A stretch of 64,000 nt of DNA from Hugenholtzia roseola DSM 9546 (GTDB lineage Bacteria; Bacteroidota; Bacteroidia; Cytophagales; Bernardetiaceae). The notes beneath the pieces were generated by a model. The model worked only from the letters and a program-made list of their open reading frames with translations. It was not told the origin of the DNA and searched no databases. Location of the stretch: NCBI RefSeq assembly GCF_000422585.1, contig NZ_KE383878.1, forward strand, positions 294,743 to 358,742. Reading direction: 5' to 3'. Shown here in pieces: positions 17,281-26,853 of the stretch (its first letter is position 1; the number at the start of each line of letters is the position of its first letter). The position numbers and the translations under genes were made by a program.

Positions 17281-17473
17281 CGAGTTGGGTGCTTTTTTGA
17301 TTTTTGCAACTGACCTACAAAAGTAAGATTTTAAGCCAAATTTGCAGGCTAAAATACGATTTTTTGTGGCTTTCTGCCCCTAAATTGAGAAAAAAAAGCC
17401 ACAGCAGAAATTTTTTCTCGCCTCCCTGCGTTCTGAAAAAGCAACCTTTCCACTCCAACCTCGCTTTGCTGCC

Positions 17474-17848
17474 ATGAATGATGCCTATTCAAAGGAGGAC
17501 TTTCCAAACCCTGACGACAACCATTTGGAAAACCCTCAAACCCAAGATACACAATCCGACCAAGAGCCAGAGTCTGATACGGCTTGCCAACTTTGTGAAA
17601 GAGAAGGGAAAAAGCTAACTTTTCACCACCTTATTCCCAGAAAAATGCATAAAAAGAAACAATTTTTAAAACTTTTTTCTAAGAAAGAGATGCAGTCGCA
17701 CGGCTTGATGCTCTGCCGTTTGTGCCATAACACGCTACACGATTTTTTTGATGAAAAAACTTTGGGGCTGCATTATCATACCAAAGAACTGCTTTTAGCC
17801 GAAGCCAAAATCCAAAACTACTTAGAATGGGCAAAAAAACAGCGTTAA
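17474..17848 (+). CDS. Small HNH-type zinc-motif protein
   Basis: The 124-residue protein has an acidic N-terminal tail and then a treble-clef-like HNH pattern: Cys38 and Cys41 in ACQLCERE, the HHLIPR motif near residue 51, and CRLCHNTLH with the second Cys pair and His. This matches small HNH endonuclease-like proteins found as single genes in many bacteria. Nuclease activity is family inference and the biological role is unknown. A hairpin with T-run follows at 17978-18023. It is on the plus strand between two leftward genes and stands alone. Confidence 0.8.
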   Translation: MNDAYSKEDFPNPDDNHLENPQTQDTQSDQEPESDTACQLCEREGKKLTFHHLIPRKMHKKKQFLKLFSKKEMQSHGLMLCRLCHNTLHDFFDEKTLGLHYHTKELLLAEAKIQNYLEWAKKQR

Positions 17849-17977
17849 GCGCAATTTTTTAATTTTTATGTAAGGTTTCTTTCAAAAAATTGAACAGAAA
17901 TGCCTAATTTTGCCTCGCCTGCGAAATTTGCATAATTTTAGCAGATAGAAGCCTTGTGCAACTGCCCCATTTGCCCT

Positions 17978-18023
17978 AAAAATAAAAGCTGCCTAAGTGT
18001 GAAAGGTAGGCACTTTTTATTTT
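17978..18023 (+). terminator. Terminator between the HNH and secreted-protein genes
   Basis: TGCCTA and TAGGCA form the core stem, extended by an A-rich arm pairing with a T-rich arm (AAAATAAAAG against TTTTTATTTT with one mismatch). It should end the HNH transcript and works in both directions. Confidence 0.65.
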
Positions 18024-18073
18024 GATATTTCTTTTGTTTTGATACCTCTTTTGGAACGGCTTTCCATCATAAA

Positions 18074-18517
18074 ATGAAACTACTGCTGAAACTTTTTAGC
18101 CTGCTCGTCTTTGCCTGTTTTGCACAGCCGACAGAGGCACAAGACAATATTTGCGTCTTTGAAAACTACAAGCGCATCGAACTCTGCCTTATCGAAACTT
18201 TTAGTCAGGAATGGTACGAAGATTTAGTAAATTCCGACCATAATGACGCAAATCGTTTCTATTTTGAGATTTTTTTAAACAAAAAAGGGCAAGTAGTAGG
18301 TTTTGGAAAGCATCAACTCTTTGGAGGCATCTCACAACATGAGTTTTTAGAGTTTCGCCAAAACATAAAAAAAAACTACACCTTTTGTATTAGTCCGCAC
18401 GAAGATTTGAGTTTGGAGGAGTACGCTGCACAGTTCAACGACCGTATTCCACATACTTTTTTCTACTATCCTGCCAAAATGAGCATTTTTTTAAAGCAAC
18501 TTAGGTTGAAAGAATAA
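18074..18517 (+). CDS. Secreted protein of unknown function
   Basis: The 147-residue protein starts MKLLLKLFSLLVFACFAQPT, a signal peptide with probable cleavage after TEA. The mature part has three Cys residues, a short FEIFLNKKGQVVGFGKHQ beta-hairpin and a largely helical C-terminus. I do not recognise a family. It resembles short Bacteroidota exported proteins often annotated as hypothetical. No strong promoter match is visible upstream, and the following 200 bases contain only a short palindrome (GCGAAGCT with AGCTTCGC at about 18610-18628). Confidence 0.7.
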   Translation: MKLLLKLFSLLVFACFAQPTEAQDNICVFENYKRIELCLIETFSQEWYEDLVNSDHNDANRFYFEIFLNKKGQVVGFGKHQLFGGISQHEFLEFRQNIKKNYTFCISPHEDLSLEEYAAQFNDRIPHTFFYYPAKMSIFLKQLRLKE

Positions 18518-18720
18518 AATAAATTTTATACTAATTTTTTAAAATTTTAAAGTTCTGCTTTATTTCAAACCAACCTCGAAGAAAAACTGCCTTTTCCTTA
18601 CAACTGTAGCGCGAAGCTCCAGCTTCGCCCGTCTGAACACAACGCAAAGTTGAGTTTTCGTACTGCCCAACTTAAAACAAAACCTGCTTTTTTCCTGCAT
18701 TAAACCGCCCTTTTTAAAAA

Positions 18721-19938
18721 TTAACACGATTCCCCCATAGCGCGTGCCGCCAAAAATGCCGTCGTCCAAGCGGCTTGAAAGTTGAAGCCGCCCGTAATGG
18801 CATCTATATCCAAGACCTCCCCTGCAAAGTAGAGCGAGGGCAGGGTTTTATGTGCCAAAGTACGGTTCGAGATTTGGTGCAACGCCACTCCACCTGCCGT
18901 AACAAATTCATCTTTGAAGGTACTTTTGCCTTTCACCTGAAAAGTGGCAGATGTAAGTTCTTGGTGCAAAGCAGCTAAATCTTTTTTAGAGATTTGCGCC
19001 CATTTGAGTTTTTCGTCTATTTCTAAAAACGCCATCAGGCTTTTCCAAAGACGGGCAGGTAGCCCATAAAGCGGATTAGCAGCTACGGCTTTTTTGTTCC
19101 AAAGGTCGCGTTTCTCTTTGAGTTCGGTCAGAACTTTATCGGGCGATTCGCCACTCCAATTAACTTTTAGCTCAAATTGATAATTTTTTTCTGCCAACTG
19201 ACGCGCTCCCCAAGCCGAAAGACGCAAGATAGCAGGTGCAGAAAGCCCCCAATGCGTGATGAGCAACGCACCTTCCTCGGCTAAGTCTGTTTGGGGAATT
19301 TCTGCCCTTGCCTTTTCGAGGGCGATACCAGCCAAACCTTCCAAACGCGCATCTTGGATTTCGAAGGTGAAAAGCGACGGCACAGGTGGCACAATTTCAA
19401 CGCCCAAAGGAGCTAACCACTTCCAAACGGCAGGGCTGCTGCCTGCACTTATTAGCACCTTATCGGCTGTTATGTTTTTGCCATTTTTCAATAAAATTTC
19501 CCATTTTTTATCTTTTTGCACCAAACCTTGCACAGGCATTTGTAGGTGCAGTTCTACGCCTGCTTCTATCGCTCCTTTGTATAGGCAATCTACTATCGTC
19601 TGCGACTGATTCGAGCGTGGAAACATGCGTCCGTCGGCTTCGGTTTTGGTAGGAACGCCTTTCTGTGCGAGCCATTTTACCATATCTTTGGGCTGAAAGG
19701 TTTGGAAAGGTTCTTTCAAAAAATCGCCCCCACGTGGATAAAACTGCACCAATTTATTGACATCAAAACAGGCGTGTGTTACATTACAACGCCCTCCGCC
19801 AGAAATCTTGACCTTTTTCAAGACCTGCGCACTTTGCTCCAAAATCAAGACCTGATGGGCAGGAAACCATGTTTTGTGTAATTGCGCCGCAAAAAAACCC
19901 GCTGCGCCGCCGCCGATGATGACAATTTTTTTAGACAT
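18721..19938 (-). CDS. BaiN/HI0933-type flavoprotein, NAD(P)/FAD-dependent oxidoreductase
   Basis: The 405-residue protein has the dinucleotide-binding VIIGGGAAGFFAA motif at its start, then LEQSAQVLKKVKISGGGRCNVTHA, diagnostic for the HI0933/BaiN family, GRMFPRSNQSQTIVDCL, and the C-terminal FVTAGGV and YFAGEVLDIDAITGGFNFQAAWTTAFLA that closes the FAD site. The natural substrate is unknown in most bacteria. The start at 19938 places the glycine-rich motif at the N-terminus; the frame runs open to 20121 but the extra 61 residues lack homologous character. A TACTTTTG element at 19962-19969 may be its -7 promoter box. It is divergent from arginase. Confidence 0.9.
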   Translation of the reverse strand: MSKKIVIIGGGAAGFFAAQLHKTWFPAHQVLILEQSAQVLKKVKISGGGRCNVTHACFDVNKLVQFYPRGGDFLKEPFQTFQPKDMVKWLAQKGVPTKTEADGRMFPRSNQSQTIVDCLYKGAIEAGVELHLQMPVQGLVQKDKKWEILLKNGKNITADKVLISAGSSPAVWKWLAPLGVEIVPPVPSLFTFEIQDARLEGLAGIALEKARAEIPQTDLAEEGALLITHWGLSAPAILRLSAWGARQLAEKNYQFELKVNWSGESPDKVLTELKEKRDLWNKKAVAANPLYGLPARLWKSLMAFLEIDEKLKWAQISKKDLAALHQELTSATFQVKGKSTFKDEFVTAGGVALHQISNRTLAHKTLPSLYFAGEVLDIDAITGGFNFQAAWTTAFLAARAMGESC

Positions 19939-20132
19939 ACAAGCCACTTTGAAATAGATGGCAAAAGTAGGAAAAAATTTCCGATTGTGGCTAAAAAGCC
20001 CCCAGCACGGCAGATAGGCGAAAGTCTGAACGCTTATTTTTTGTATCTTGCAGGGCGGAAAAAAACAGTTTAGCTCAGACAAAATCCGCTTTTTGCGAAG
20101 ACCACTTTTTACACCAAACACACAATTTTAAA

Positions 20133-21194
20133 ATGGATTCCTTTAATTTTATTAAATTAGTACAGGTAAAGTCTGAATTAGGTGCAGGCACACGCGGCGC
20201 AAGTTTGGGCATCGACGCGCTCAAAACTGCTTGTTTAGACAAAGGAAGCGACTACTTTGCCCGCTTCGATTCTATCGAAGTAAAGATAGAAAATGATAGC
20301 CTTTTCAAAAAGAATGTCTTTCCCTATGCCAAATACATCGATGCGGTCTATAAAGTGCTTTGGCGCGTGAGCAGTGCCACACGCGAAGTTTTAGACGACG
20401 ATTATTTTCCTATCGTCTTGGCAGGCGACCACTCCACTGCCGCAGGCACGATAGCAGGCGTAAAAGCCGCCTACACCGACAAGCGCATTGGTGCAATTTG
20501 GGTAGATGCCCATGCCGACTTGCACTCGCCCTACACCAGTCCTTCGGGCAATATGCATGGCATGCCCTTAGCCATTGCCACAGCCTTAGACAACAAAGAA
20601 TTTCAACGCAACCACCCTCACCCCGAAACCGTCAGGTATTGGAACAAACTCAAAAATATGGGGGGCAAAGGGGCAAATATTTCACCTTCCGACATCGTAT
20701 TTATCGCCATGCGCGACTTAGAGGAAGAGGAGTTGGCTTTGATAGATAAATATCAAATCAAAAATTTCCCTGTTTCTGAAATAGAACGCTTGGGCGTAGA
20801 AAAGGTAGTGGCGGCTGCCTTAGAGCAGTTGAAAGATTGCGATTATATTTATGTTTCTTTTGATGTGGATAGCATCGACTCGCGCCTTTCCGAAGGCACA
20901 GGTACGCCTGTGGAAAACGGACTTTCTTTTGAGCAGGCGCGTGAAATCAATCGCCTTTTGGTGCGTTCGCCCAAAGTTTGTTGTTGGGAAATGGTAGAGG
21001 TAAATCCTACCCTCGATACCGAAAATATGATGGCAGAGTATGCCTTCGATATTTTGGAGGTCGTAACCCAAGAAATTCAGACTTCGCGCCAAGTCCAGCT
21101 CGATGATTTGAGCCAAAAACACAACTTTGAGGCAGAAAATTTGGAGGGCTATTATAGGCGTATCTTCAAAAATAAAAGATTAGCCGCTTTTTAG
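20133..21194 (+). CDS. Arginase family protein, probable arginase
   Basis: This enzyme probably cleaves arginine to ornithine and urea with a two-manganese centre. The metal-binding motifs are present in order: AGDHS (His), VDAHADLHSP (Asp, His, Asp) and SFDVDSIDSR (two Asp). At 353 residues, with an insertion after the second motif (residues about 140-180), it resembles the arginase type found in Bacteroidota. WEMVEVNPTLD near the C-terminus is also typical. The ureohydrolase substrate could be agmatine or formimidoylglutamate, but the DAHADLHSP and SGNMHGMPLA segments favour arginase. It has its own terminator at 21209-21246. Confidence 0.88.
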   Translation: MDSFNFIKLVQVKSELGAGTRGASLGIDALKTACLDKGSDYFARFDSIEVKIENDSLFKKNVFPYAKYIDAVYKVLWRVSSATREVLDDDYFPIVLAGDHSTAAGTIAGVKAAYTDKRIGAIWVDAHADLHSPYTSPSGNMHGMPLAIATALDNKEFQRNHPHPETVRYWNKLKNMGGKGANISPSDIVFIAMRDLEEEELALIDKYQIKNFPVSEIERLGVEKVVAAALEQLKDCDYIYVSFDVDSIDSRLSEGTGTPVENGLSFEQAREINRLLVRSPKVCCWEMVEVNPTLDTENMMAEYAFDILEVVTQEIQTSRQVQLDDLSQKHNFEAENLEGYYRRIFKNKRLAAF

Positions 21195-21208
21195 CAAGCC
21201 AACTCACC

Positions 21209-21246
21209 TGCGAAGGGTAAAAAAAGCCCTTCGCACAGCCTTTTTC
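21209..21246 (+). terminator. Terminator after arginase
   Basis: TGCGAAGGG (21209-21217) pairs perfectly with CCCTTCGCA (21227-21235), followed after a few bases by five T residues. It lies 15 bases after the arginase stop. Confidence 0.7.
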
Positions 21247-21365
21247 TAATGAGCTATCTATCAAGCACATAGGAAAAAAAGTAGAGATTTTCACCCTTGC
21301 AAAGCGGCTCGCGAAAAGAAAAAACGCTTTTTTTTCCGCTTTTTTGCATTTTTTTTCCTCAAAAA

Positions 21366-21397
21366 TTTGGAGGGTATCTAAAAAAGCCCTACCTTTG
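21366..21397 (+). promoter_or_regulatory. Promoter of the tRNA(fMet) gene
   Basis: TTTG (21366-21369), a 20-base spacer and TACCTTTG (21390-21397) match the Bacteroidota consensus in full. The predicted start of transcription is only a few bases before the tRNA 5' end at 21409. Confidence 0.8.
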
Positions 21398-21408
21398 TAT
21401 CACAATAT

Positions 21409-21746
21409 CGCGGAGTGGAGCAGTTGGTAGCTCGTTGGGCTCAAGTATTGTAAAGGTTGCAGCAAAGGATTCTGCATTATACGAATGTAGAGAATATCCG
21501 CAACTTTTTAGGGCTGCTTTGAAAGTAATTTCAAAGTGATAATTCGTCAAATTCGGTGAAGCCTTTCGTATGGTAATACCGAGCCAAGCATCAAACGATG
21601 AAGGTGTAGAGACTTGATGGCGAACACCCTACCCTTTAAAAGGCGGGTGAAGGTAAAGTCCAGACCACAAACTTCTACGGAAGGTAGTGAAAACTATAGT
21701 GGTAAGCATAACCCAAAGGTCACTGGTTCGAGTCCAGTCTCCGCTA
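21409..21746 (+). tRNA. Initiator tRNA(fMet, CAU) interrupted by a group I intron
   Basis: The two exons are 21409-21441 and 21707-21746; joined they give a standard 73-nt tRNA (no encoded CCA). The cloverleaf is complete: acceptor stem with G2-C71 to G7-C66, D stem G10-C25 to C13-G22, anticodon stem T27-A43 to G31-C39, T stem 49-53/61-65 with TTCGAGT loop. Initiator hallmarks are all present: a mismatch at 1-72 (C against T), A11-U24, and three G-C pairs at 29-31/39-41. The anticodon loop reads CT-CAT-AA. The intron splits the gene between U33 and C34. A full promoter lies 12 bases upstream and a terminator follows. Confidence 0.93.
21442..21706 (+). ncRNA. Group I intron in tRNA(fMet), 265 nt, no ORF
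   Basis: The intron follows U33 and ends in G, the two chemical requirements of group I splicing. Its core carries the conserved segments in order: ATTCGGTGAAGCC (P), TACCGAGCCAAGC (Q), GGTGTAGAGACTTGATGGC (R) and GGTAAAGTCCAGACC (S). These resemble the IC3-type introns of cyanobacterial tRNA(Leu), as remembered (GAGCCAAGC, GCAGAGACT and AGAGTCCA blocks). A P2-like hairpin is visible at about 21456-21513 (GTTGC...GGAT with ATCC...GCAAC). P1 is probably short, formed by the exon end GGCU with an internal GGUU, but I could not settle it. There is no homing endonuclease. Confidence 0.88.
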
Positions 21747-21748
21747 CT

Positions 21749-21783
21749 AAAACCCTATCTTGAAAAAGGTAGGGTTTATTTTT
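21749..21783 (+). terminator. Terminator of the tRNA(fMet) gene
   Basis: AAACCCTA pairs with TAGGGTTT across a 12-base loop region, followed by A and a six-T run. It starts two bases after the tRNA 3' end. Confidence 0.8.
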
Positions 21784-21842
21784 TATACGCTTTTTTTGTA
21801 TAGCTTTATTTTTCTGTTCTATATAAGTGGTTTCCAAAAAAA

Positions 21843-22214
21843 GGCATTGTTGCAACGTTCAGAAAGTAAAAAATGGTGTTTTGTGCTTCGAGCAAACCTG
21901 CTGAACCCCCACCCTGCCCTCCCCCCATAAGGGAGGGTTCGAAAATCAAATCATTTTTTTGCATAAATACAAAAAAAATGATACCATATCAAAGCCCCGC
22001 CATCATGCAGTAATGTTAAGTTTTGTGAAAAGCCTTGTTTTGTCAAATTTGAAACGAAATAAAATTTGGACTTAAACCCTAAGGGTCTTGAAGACCATTA
22101 GGGTTTGGGGCATAGGACAAGGCAATGCCTTGTCCCTATGTTTGAATCTAATTTTTAGAATTTAACATCACTGGAACAGGGTGCATTTGAGGCTTTTATC
22201 GTTGTAACAACGTC
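21843..22214. repeat. Miniature element, family A, split by a family B element
   Basis: The terminal repeats GGCATTGTTGCAACG (21843-21857) and CGTTGTAACAACGTC (22200-22214) match those of the intact copy at 42930-43150 with two and one changes. The left interior is also shared, including GTTTTGTGCTTCG, a CTGAACCCCCACCCTGCCC stretch, a GAGGGTTCGAAAA stretch, and an AAATCATTTTTTTGCAT palindrome. A family B element (22008-22173) sits inside it and about 15 bases of A are missing at the junction. It carries no gene. The right end lies two bases before the yeiH stop codon. Confidence 0.8.
22008..22173. repeat. Miniature element, family B, nested in family A
   Basis: Terminal inverted repeats are CAGTAATGTTAAGTT (22008-22022) and AATTTAACATCACTG (22159-22173), matching at 13 of 15 positions. 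The 166-base interior shares clear blocks with the copy at 30730-30921 (AAATAAAATTTGG, and the palindrome GACAAGGCAATGCCTTGTCC at 22111-22140). No coding capacity. The size and inverted ends are those of a MITE-like element; mobility is inferred. Confidence 0.75.
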
Positions 22215-22216
22215 CA

Positions 22217-23254
22217 TCATAGACTATTCGTAACTTGCAAAAACCAAGCAGCTCCCACACTAATTATCAGCCACAACAAGAGAGCCAACAACAAGGGGCG
22301 AAACCCTACGGCTTTTATCTTGTCGTAAGAAAGATTTAATCCTATCAGAAAAAGCGTCAGGGCAAGGGCTTTTTTGGCAAGCCCCAACACGATTTGGCTA
22401 CTTTCTGCAAAAAAGGGCTGCATGGCATCAGGCAGAAAATAAGAATGATAACTATTCAATAAAATAGCAAGGACAAAGAAACCTATAAAATAAGGCACAT
22501 CAATTTGAAACGCCTTTTTGGGCATATCGCCCTCTTTTTTGCGCCTTGCTACGATTGCTAAGGTTAGGAAAGAAAGTGGAATAATCCACAAAGCACGCAT
22601 CAATTTGACGGTTGTCGCCACTTGTAGGGCTTGCTGCCCATAAGAAGAAGCCGCCCCCACTACCGAGCTAGTATCGTGTATCGCAATGGCTGCCCAAAGC
22701 CCAAAGGTAGGCTCTGAAAATTCGAGGTAATGTCCAATAAAGGGGAAGATAAAAAGTGCTAAGGCATTTAATAAAAAAACAACGCCCATTGCGACAGAAA
22801 TCTCCTGTTCTTTTGCCGCCAACAAAGGGGAAATGGCAGCAATGGCACTTCCGCCACAAATGGCAGTGCCTGCGCTCAATAGGTAGGTGAGGTTAAATTC
22901 TACTTTGAGCCACTTTCCCAACAAAAGCCCTAAGAAAAGGGTCAGAAAGATAGAAAGCAGCGTAAGCCCAAAACCTTCGCGCCCCGCAGCAAGGGCTTGC
23001 TCTGCATTTAACCCAAAGCCCAAGCCCACAACCGAAATTTTGAGCAGCATTTTGGCAAAATTTGCCGTTTTCTTCGGAAAAGGATTGCCGATAGTAAGCA
23101 CAAAGACGAAACCTAAAAAAAGCGCGACACCACTATTTAATTTGGTGAAAAAGAGAGCCAAAATCAGCAGCAGTAAGGCTACAAAAAATAGGGTTCTGAC
23201 CCAAAACTCGCCCTTCGGCGTTTGTCCGAAAGGGGATTGTTGAAGTGTGCGCAT
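22217..23254 (-). CDS. YeiH-family putative sulfate exporter
   Basis: The 345-residue protein belongs to UPF0324/YeiH: about ten predicted transmembrane helices with the family signatures FVLTIGNPFP, KISVVGLGFGLNAEQAL, LSAGTAICGGSAIAAISP, AIAIHDTSSVVGAA and LKMRALWI-type (VKLMRALWIIPL). The family is annotated as a putative sulfate exporter, on limited evidence. It is a single gene. A CAAAATTA at 23282-23289 gives a minus-strand TAATTTTG that may be its -7 box. The stop codon is next to a miniature element that may supply transcript termination. Confidence 0.88.
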   Translation of the reverse strand: MRTLQQSPFGQTPKGEFWVRTLFFVALLLLILALFFTKLNSGVALFLGFVFVLTIGNPFPKKTANFAKMLLKISVVGLGFGLNAEQALAAGREGFGLTLLSIFLTLFLGLLLGKWLKVEFNLTYLLSAGTAICGGSAIAAISPLLAAKEQEISVAMGVVFLLNALALFIFPFIGHYLEFSEPTFGLWAAIAIHDTSSVVGAASSYGQQALQVATTVKLMRALWIIPLSFLTLAIVARRKKEGDMPKKAFQIDVPYFIGFFVLAILLNSYHSYFLPDAMQPFFAESSQIVLGLAKKALALTLFLIGLNLSYDKIKAVGFRPLLLALLLWLIISVGAAWFLQVTNSL

Positions 23255-23342
23255 GGGCTATTGGTTTGAAGGCGGTAAGGGCAAAATTACGACTTGGGTA
23301 GGAAAAGTTATGTTACAAAAGTTACATAGCCAAGTAAAAAAT

Positions 23343-23379
23343 AAAAAAGCCCTTTGTATTCGCTACAAAAGGCTTTTTT
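23343..23379 (-). terminator. Terminator after atpC
   Basis: AAAAAAGCC..TTTGTA pairs with TACAAA..GGCTTTTTT around a short TTCGC loop, with one mismatch. It lies 21 bases after the atpC stop and is bidirectional. Confidence 0.8.
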
Positions 23380-23399
23380 AGGAGAAAAAAGGAAACAAA

Positions 23400-23648
23400 C
23401 TACGCCACCGTCGCTTTTTCGGCTAAGATAACGACTTGATTATTTTGCACCTCGATGACTCCACCATCAATTTGTACAAAAATATCTTGATTGCCATTTC
23501 TGATGCGTACTTTGCCTTTTTCTAAGGAGCTAACCAAAGCGGAGTGTCCCTGCAAGACCTCGAAAGAGCCTTTGCTGCCGGGAACTTTCACGCCTTGCGC
23601 CGTTCCTGTGAATACTTTATCGTCGGGAGTGATGACTTCAACTTGCAT
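23400..23648 (-). CDS. atpC: ATP synthase F1 epsilon subunit, short form
   Basis: The 82 residues cover only the N-terminal beta-sandwich of epsilon (MQVEVITPDDKVFTGTAQGV, LQGHSALVSSLEKGKVRI, FVQIDGGVIEVQNNQVVILAE). The C-terminal two-helix domain, which inhibits ATP hydrolysis in E. coli, is absent; full-length epsilon has about 130-140 residues. Short epsilon is usual in Bacteroidota, so this is not a truncation in the window. The gene starts 101 bases after atpD, with a terminator following. Confidence 0.93.
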   Translation of the reverse strand: MQVEVITPDDKVFTGTAQGVKVPGSKGSFEVLQGHSALVSSLEKGKVRIRNGNQDIFVQIDGGVIEVQNNQVVILAEKATVA

Positions 23649-23749
23649 ACCGTATTGTTTTTAAGGAATCTGCCAATGAGAGCCTTATCGAGCGGATAGG
23701 CGCGATAAGGCTTTTTGAGCAGGCGTGATAAAGTTGTGTGGGCAAGGGC

Positions 23750-25297
<1,548 letters not shown>

Positions 25298-25445
25298 TCA
25301 GAAGGCTTTTTTGAAGGCTGTTTTCGAGGCAAAAGACGCGCGTACAACAGCGGAGAGATAAAGAAGCCTATCCAAAGTAGAGAGGGAAACCCTTTTATTT
25401 GAAGCCAGAGCAACGGGAATAAGAGGGAAAAGTGTCTTTCGGGTG

Positions 25446-25476
25446 CAAAGTTAGGTTTTCATTTTTTTTTATCAAA
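25446..25476 (-). promoter_or_regulatory. Promoter of atpDC
   Basis: Minus-strand TTTG (25473-25476), 19-base spacer and TAACTTTG (25446-25453), an exact match to the consensus. Transcription should start about 190 bases before the atpD ATG. Confidence 0.75.
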
Positions 25477-25533
25477 ATTTAAGCCCTGCCTTTTCGTGCT
25501 TTTTATCAGAGAAGGGGCTAAAATATGCTTTTT

Positions 25534-26154
25534 TTACCAGCCAAAGGCAAAAGAAAGCAGAACTGCCACAATAAGTAGGGCTGCAAGGAAGGCTATCTTG
25601 CCCAAAATGATTCCCAAAATGGAAAAACCCAAACCTTTGCTGCCGCTACGCTTGCGCTCGCCCAAGCTTACGTAACCCACTATCATGCCCGCCAAGCCAA
25701 AAATTGCCATCGGAAAAAATAGAAAAGGACTTCCCCCAAAAGCAAGCAGCAGGCAGATAATTCCGACAAGGCTTAGTCCGAAGCTAATAAGGCTTGTCGG
25801 TTCGTAATCGGAATGGGGGGTAGTGGTGGCGTTTTTTTGTGCCTTTTTATGATTTTTTGCTTTCTTTTTTTCAACTTGTTTGGCAATTTTTTGCGCTATT
25901 TTCTTTTGTAGTATCCTTTCAAAGTTGCTTATTTTTTGTTTTTGAAGGGCGTTTTTTGCGCTATTTTCTAAAAAAAGTGCTTGTCTATTTTTTGGGTCTA
26001 AGGTCTGATTTTTTTCTGTCTTTTTGTCTGAACTCGCTATTTCTGCCTTTGCATTTGAAGCGGCATCAAGTCCGAAGGAAAAGACCATCAGGAAACAAAG
26101 AAAAAACGCTGCCATAAGGCGCGAAAAAGGCTTTTGAAAAGATGCAATAGGCAT
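25534..26154 (-). CDS. Membrane protein with C-terminal DUF4190-like helices
   Basis: The 206-residue product begins with an N-terminal hydrophobic segment (about residues 13-32, signal or anchor), then a long Lys/Ala/Gln-rich, predicted coiled-coil segment (about 35-110), then two to three transmembrane helices (SLISFGLSLVGIICLLLAFG, FLFFPMAIFGLAGMIVGYVSL, and the C-terminal helix). The C-terminal part has the DUF4190 look. Function unknown. A similar but shorter protein is encoded at 28524-29015, suggesting a small local family. Confidence 0.7.
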   Translation of the reverse strand: MPIASFQKPFSRLMAAFFLCFLMVFSFGLDAASNAKAEIASSDKKTEKNQTLDPKNRQALFLENSAKNALQKQKISNFERILQKKIAQKIAKQVEKKKAKNHKKAQKNATTTPHSDYEPTSLISFGLSLVGIICLLLAFGGSPFLFFPMAIFGLAGMIVGYVSLGERKRSGSKGLGFSILGIILGKIAFLAALLIVAVLLSFAFGW

Positions 26155-26299
26155 GGTAGTAGGAAAAAGTTAGGTTGTGAAAAACAGTATCCGAAAAAAC
26201 TTCCCCTACAAGATGCAAAAAAGGTGCAAGGCGTTGCTTTTTTCAAAACTCCCCTTCCACAAAAAGCGAAAGGATAGGAAAAACAAATCTATCAGACCT

Positions 26300-26336
26300 A
26301 AATTGCCCTTGTCAAAAAATTATACAAGGGCAATTT
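26300..26336 (-). terminator. Hairpin after the GNAT gene
   Basis: A perfect 13-base inverted repeat, AAATTGCCCTTGT (26300-26312) with ACAAGGGCAATTT (26324-26336), lies 18 bases after the GNAT stop. The T-tract is short. Confidence 0.6.
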
Positions 26337-26353
26337 AAACAAAATCTAAACTT

Positions 26354-26803
26354 TTATTCCACCTGCGGCAATTCATTAAGGATTAGTTCCATTTTATAGT
26401 GCAGAATTTTACATTCTTCAAACATATCGCCAACGGCTTCGAAGCCAAACTTATCGTACAAGCCCATTGCCGAAAGTTGGGCATGAAGGTACAAATAGCG
26501 TCCGCTGCCCAGCCTACGCAAGATGTCGGTGAGCATGTATTTGAGCAGTGCCGTACCTGTGCCTTGTGTGCGATAAGCCCGCAAGACGGCGAAACGCTCC
26601 AATTTGATGCCCTTTTCGGTAAAACGCCATCGCGCCGTACCGATAGCCTTTCCTTTGGAATAGGCTAAATAGTGTTGCGCTTCGGTTTCGTATTCATCAT
26701 ACTCTTCGGAAGGTGCTACGCCTTGTTCTTCCACAAAGACGACTCTACGTATCTCGAAAGCTGCCTCTAAGTCTTCGGGCGTTTGAATTTGAAAAACACG
26801 CAT
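26354..26803 (-). CDS. GNAT family N-acetyltransferase
   Basis: The 149-residue protein is a compact GNAT fold: RRVVFVEEQGV near residue 20, GTARWRF in the beta 4 region, the acetyl-CoA pyrophosphate loop in RAYRTQGTGTALL, and LYDKFGFEAVGDMFEE near the C-terminus. This arrangement is like the ElaA/YjcF group. The substrate is unknown. It starts 50 bases before the next upstream gene's stop region and stands alone with a hairpin after it. Confidence 0.85.
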   Translation of the reverse strand: MRVFQIQTPEDLEAAFEIRRVVFVEEQGVAPSEEYDEYETEAQHYLAYSKGKAIGTARWRFTEKGIKLERFAVLRAYRTQGTGTALLKYMLTDILRRLGSGRYLYLHAQLSAMGLYDKFGFEAVGDMFEECKILHYKMELILNELPQVE

Positions 26804-26853
26804 AGGAGGAAGTAGTTAAATATTTTTAGTTTGTAAAATGTCTTTTCAAAAAA

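Noticed and set aside
21297..21539. Open frame of 80 codons across the tRNA 5' exon and intron
   Set aside because: It overlaps the tRNA and intron core, has no homing endonuclease motif (LAGLIDADG, GIY-YIG, HNH), and ends inside the intron.
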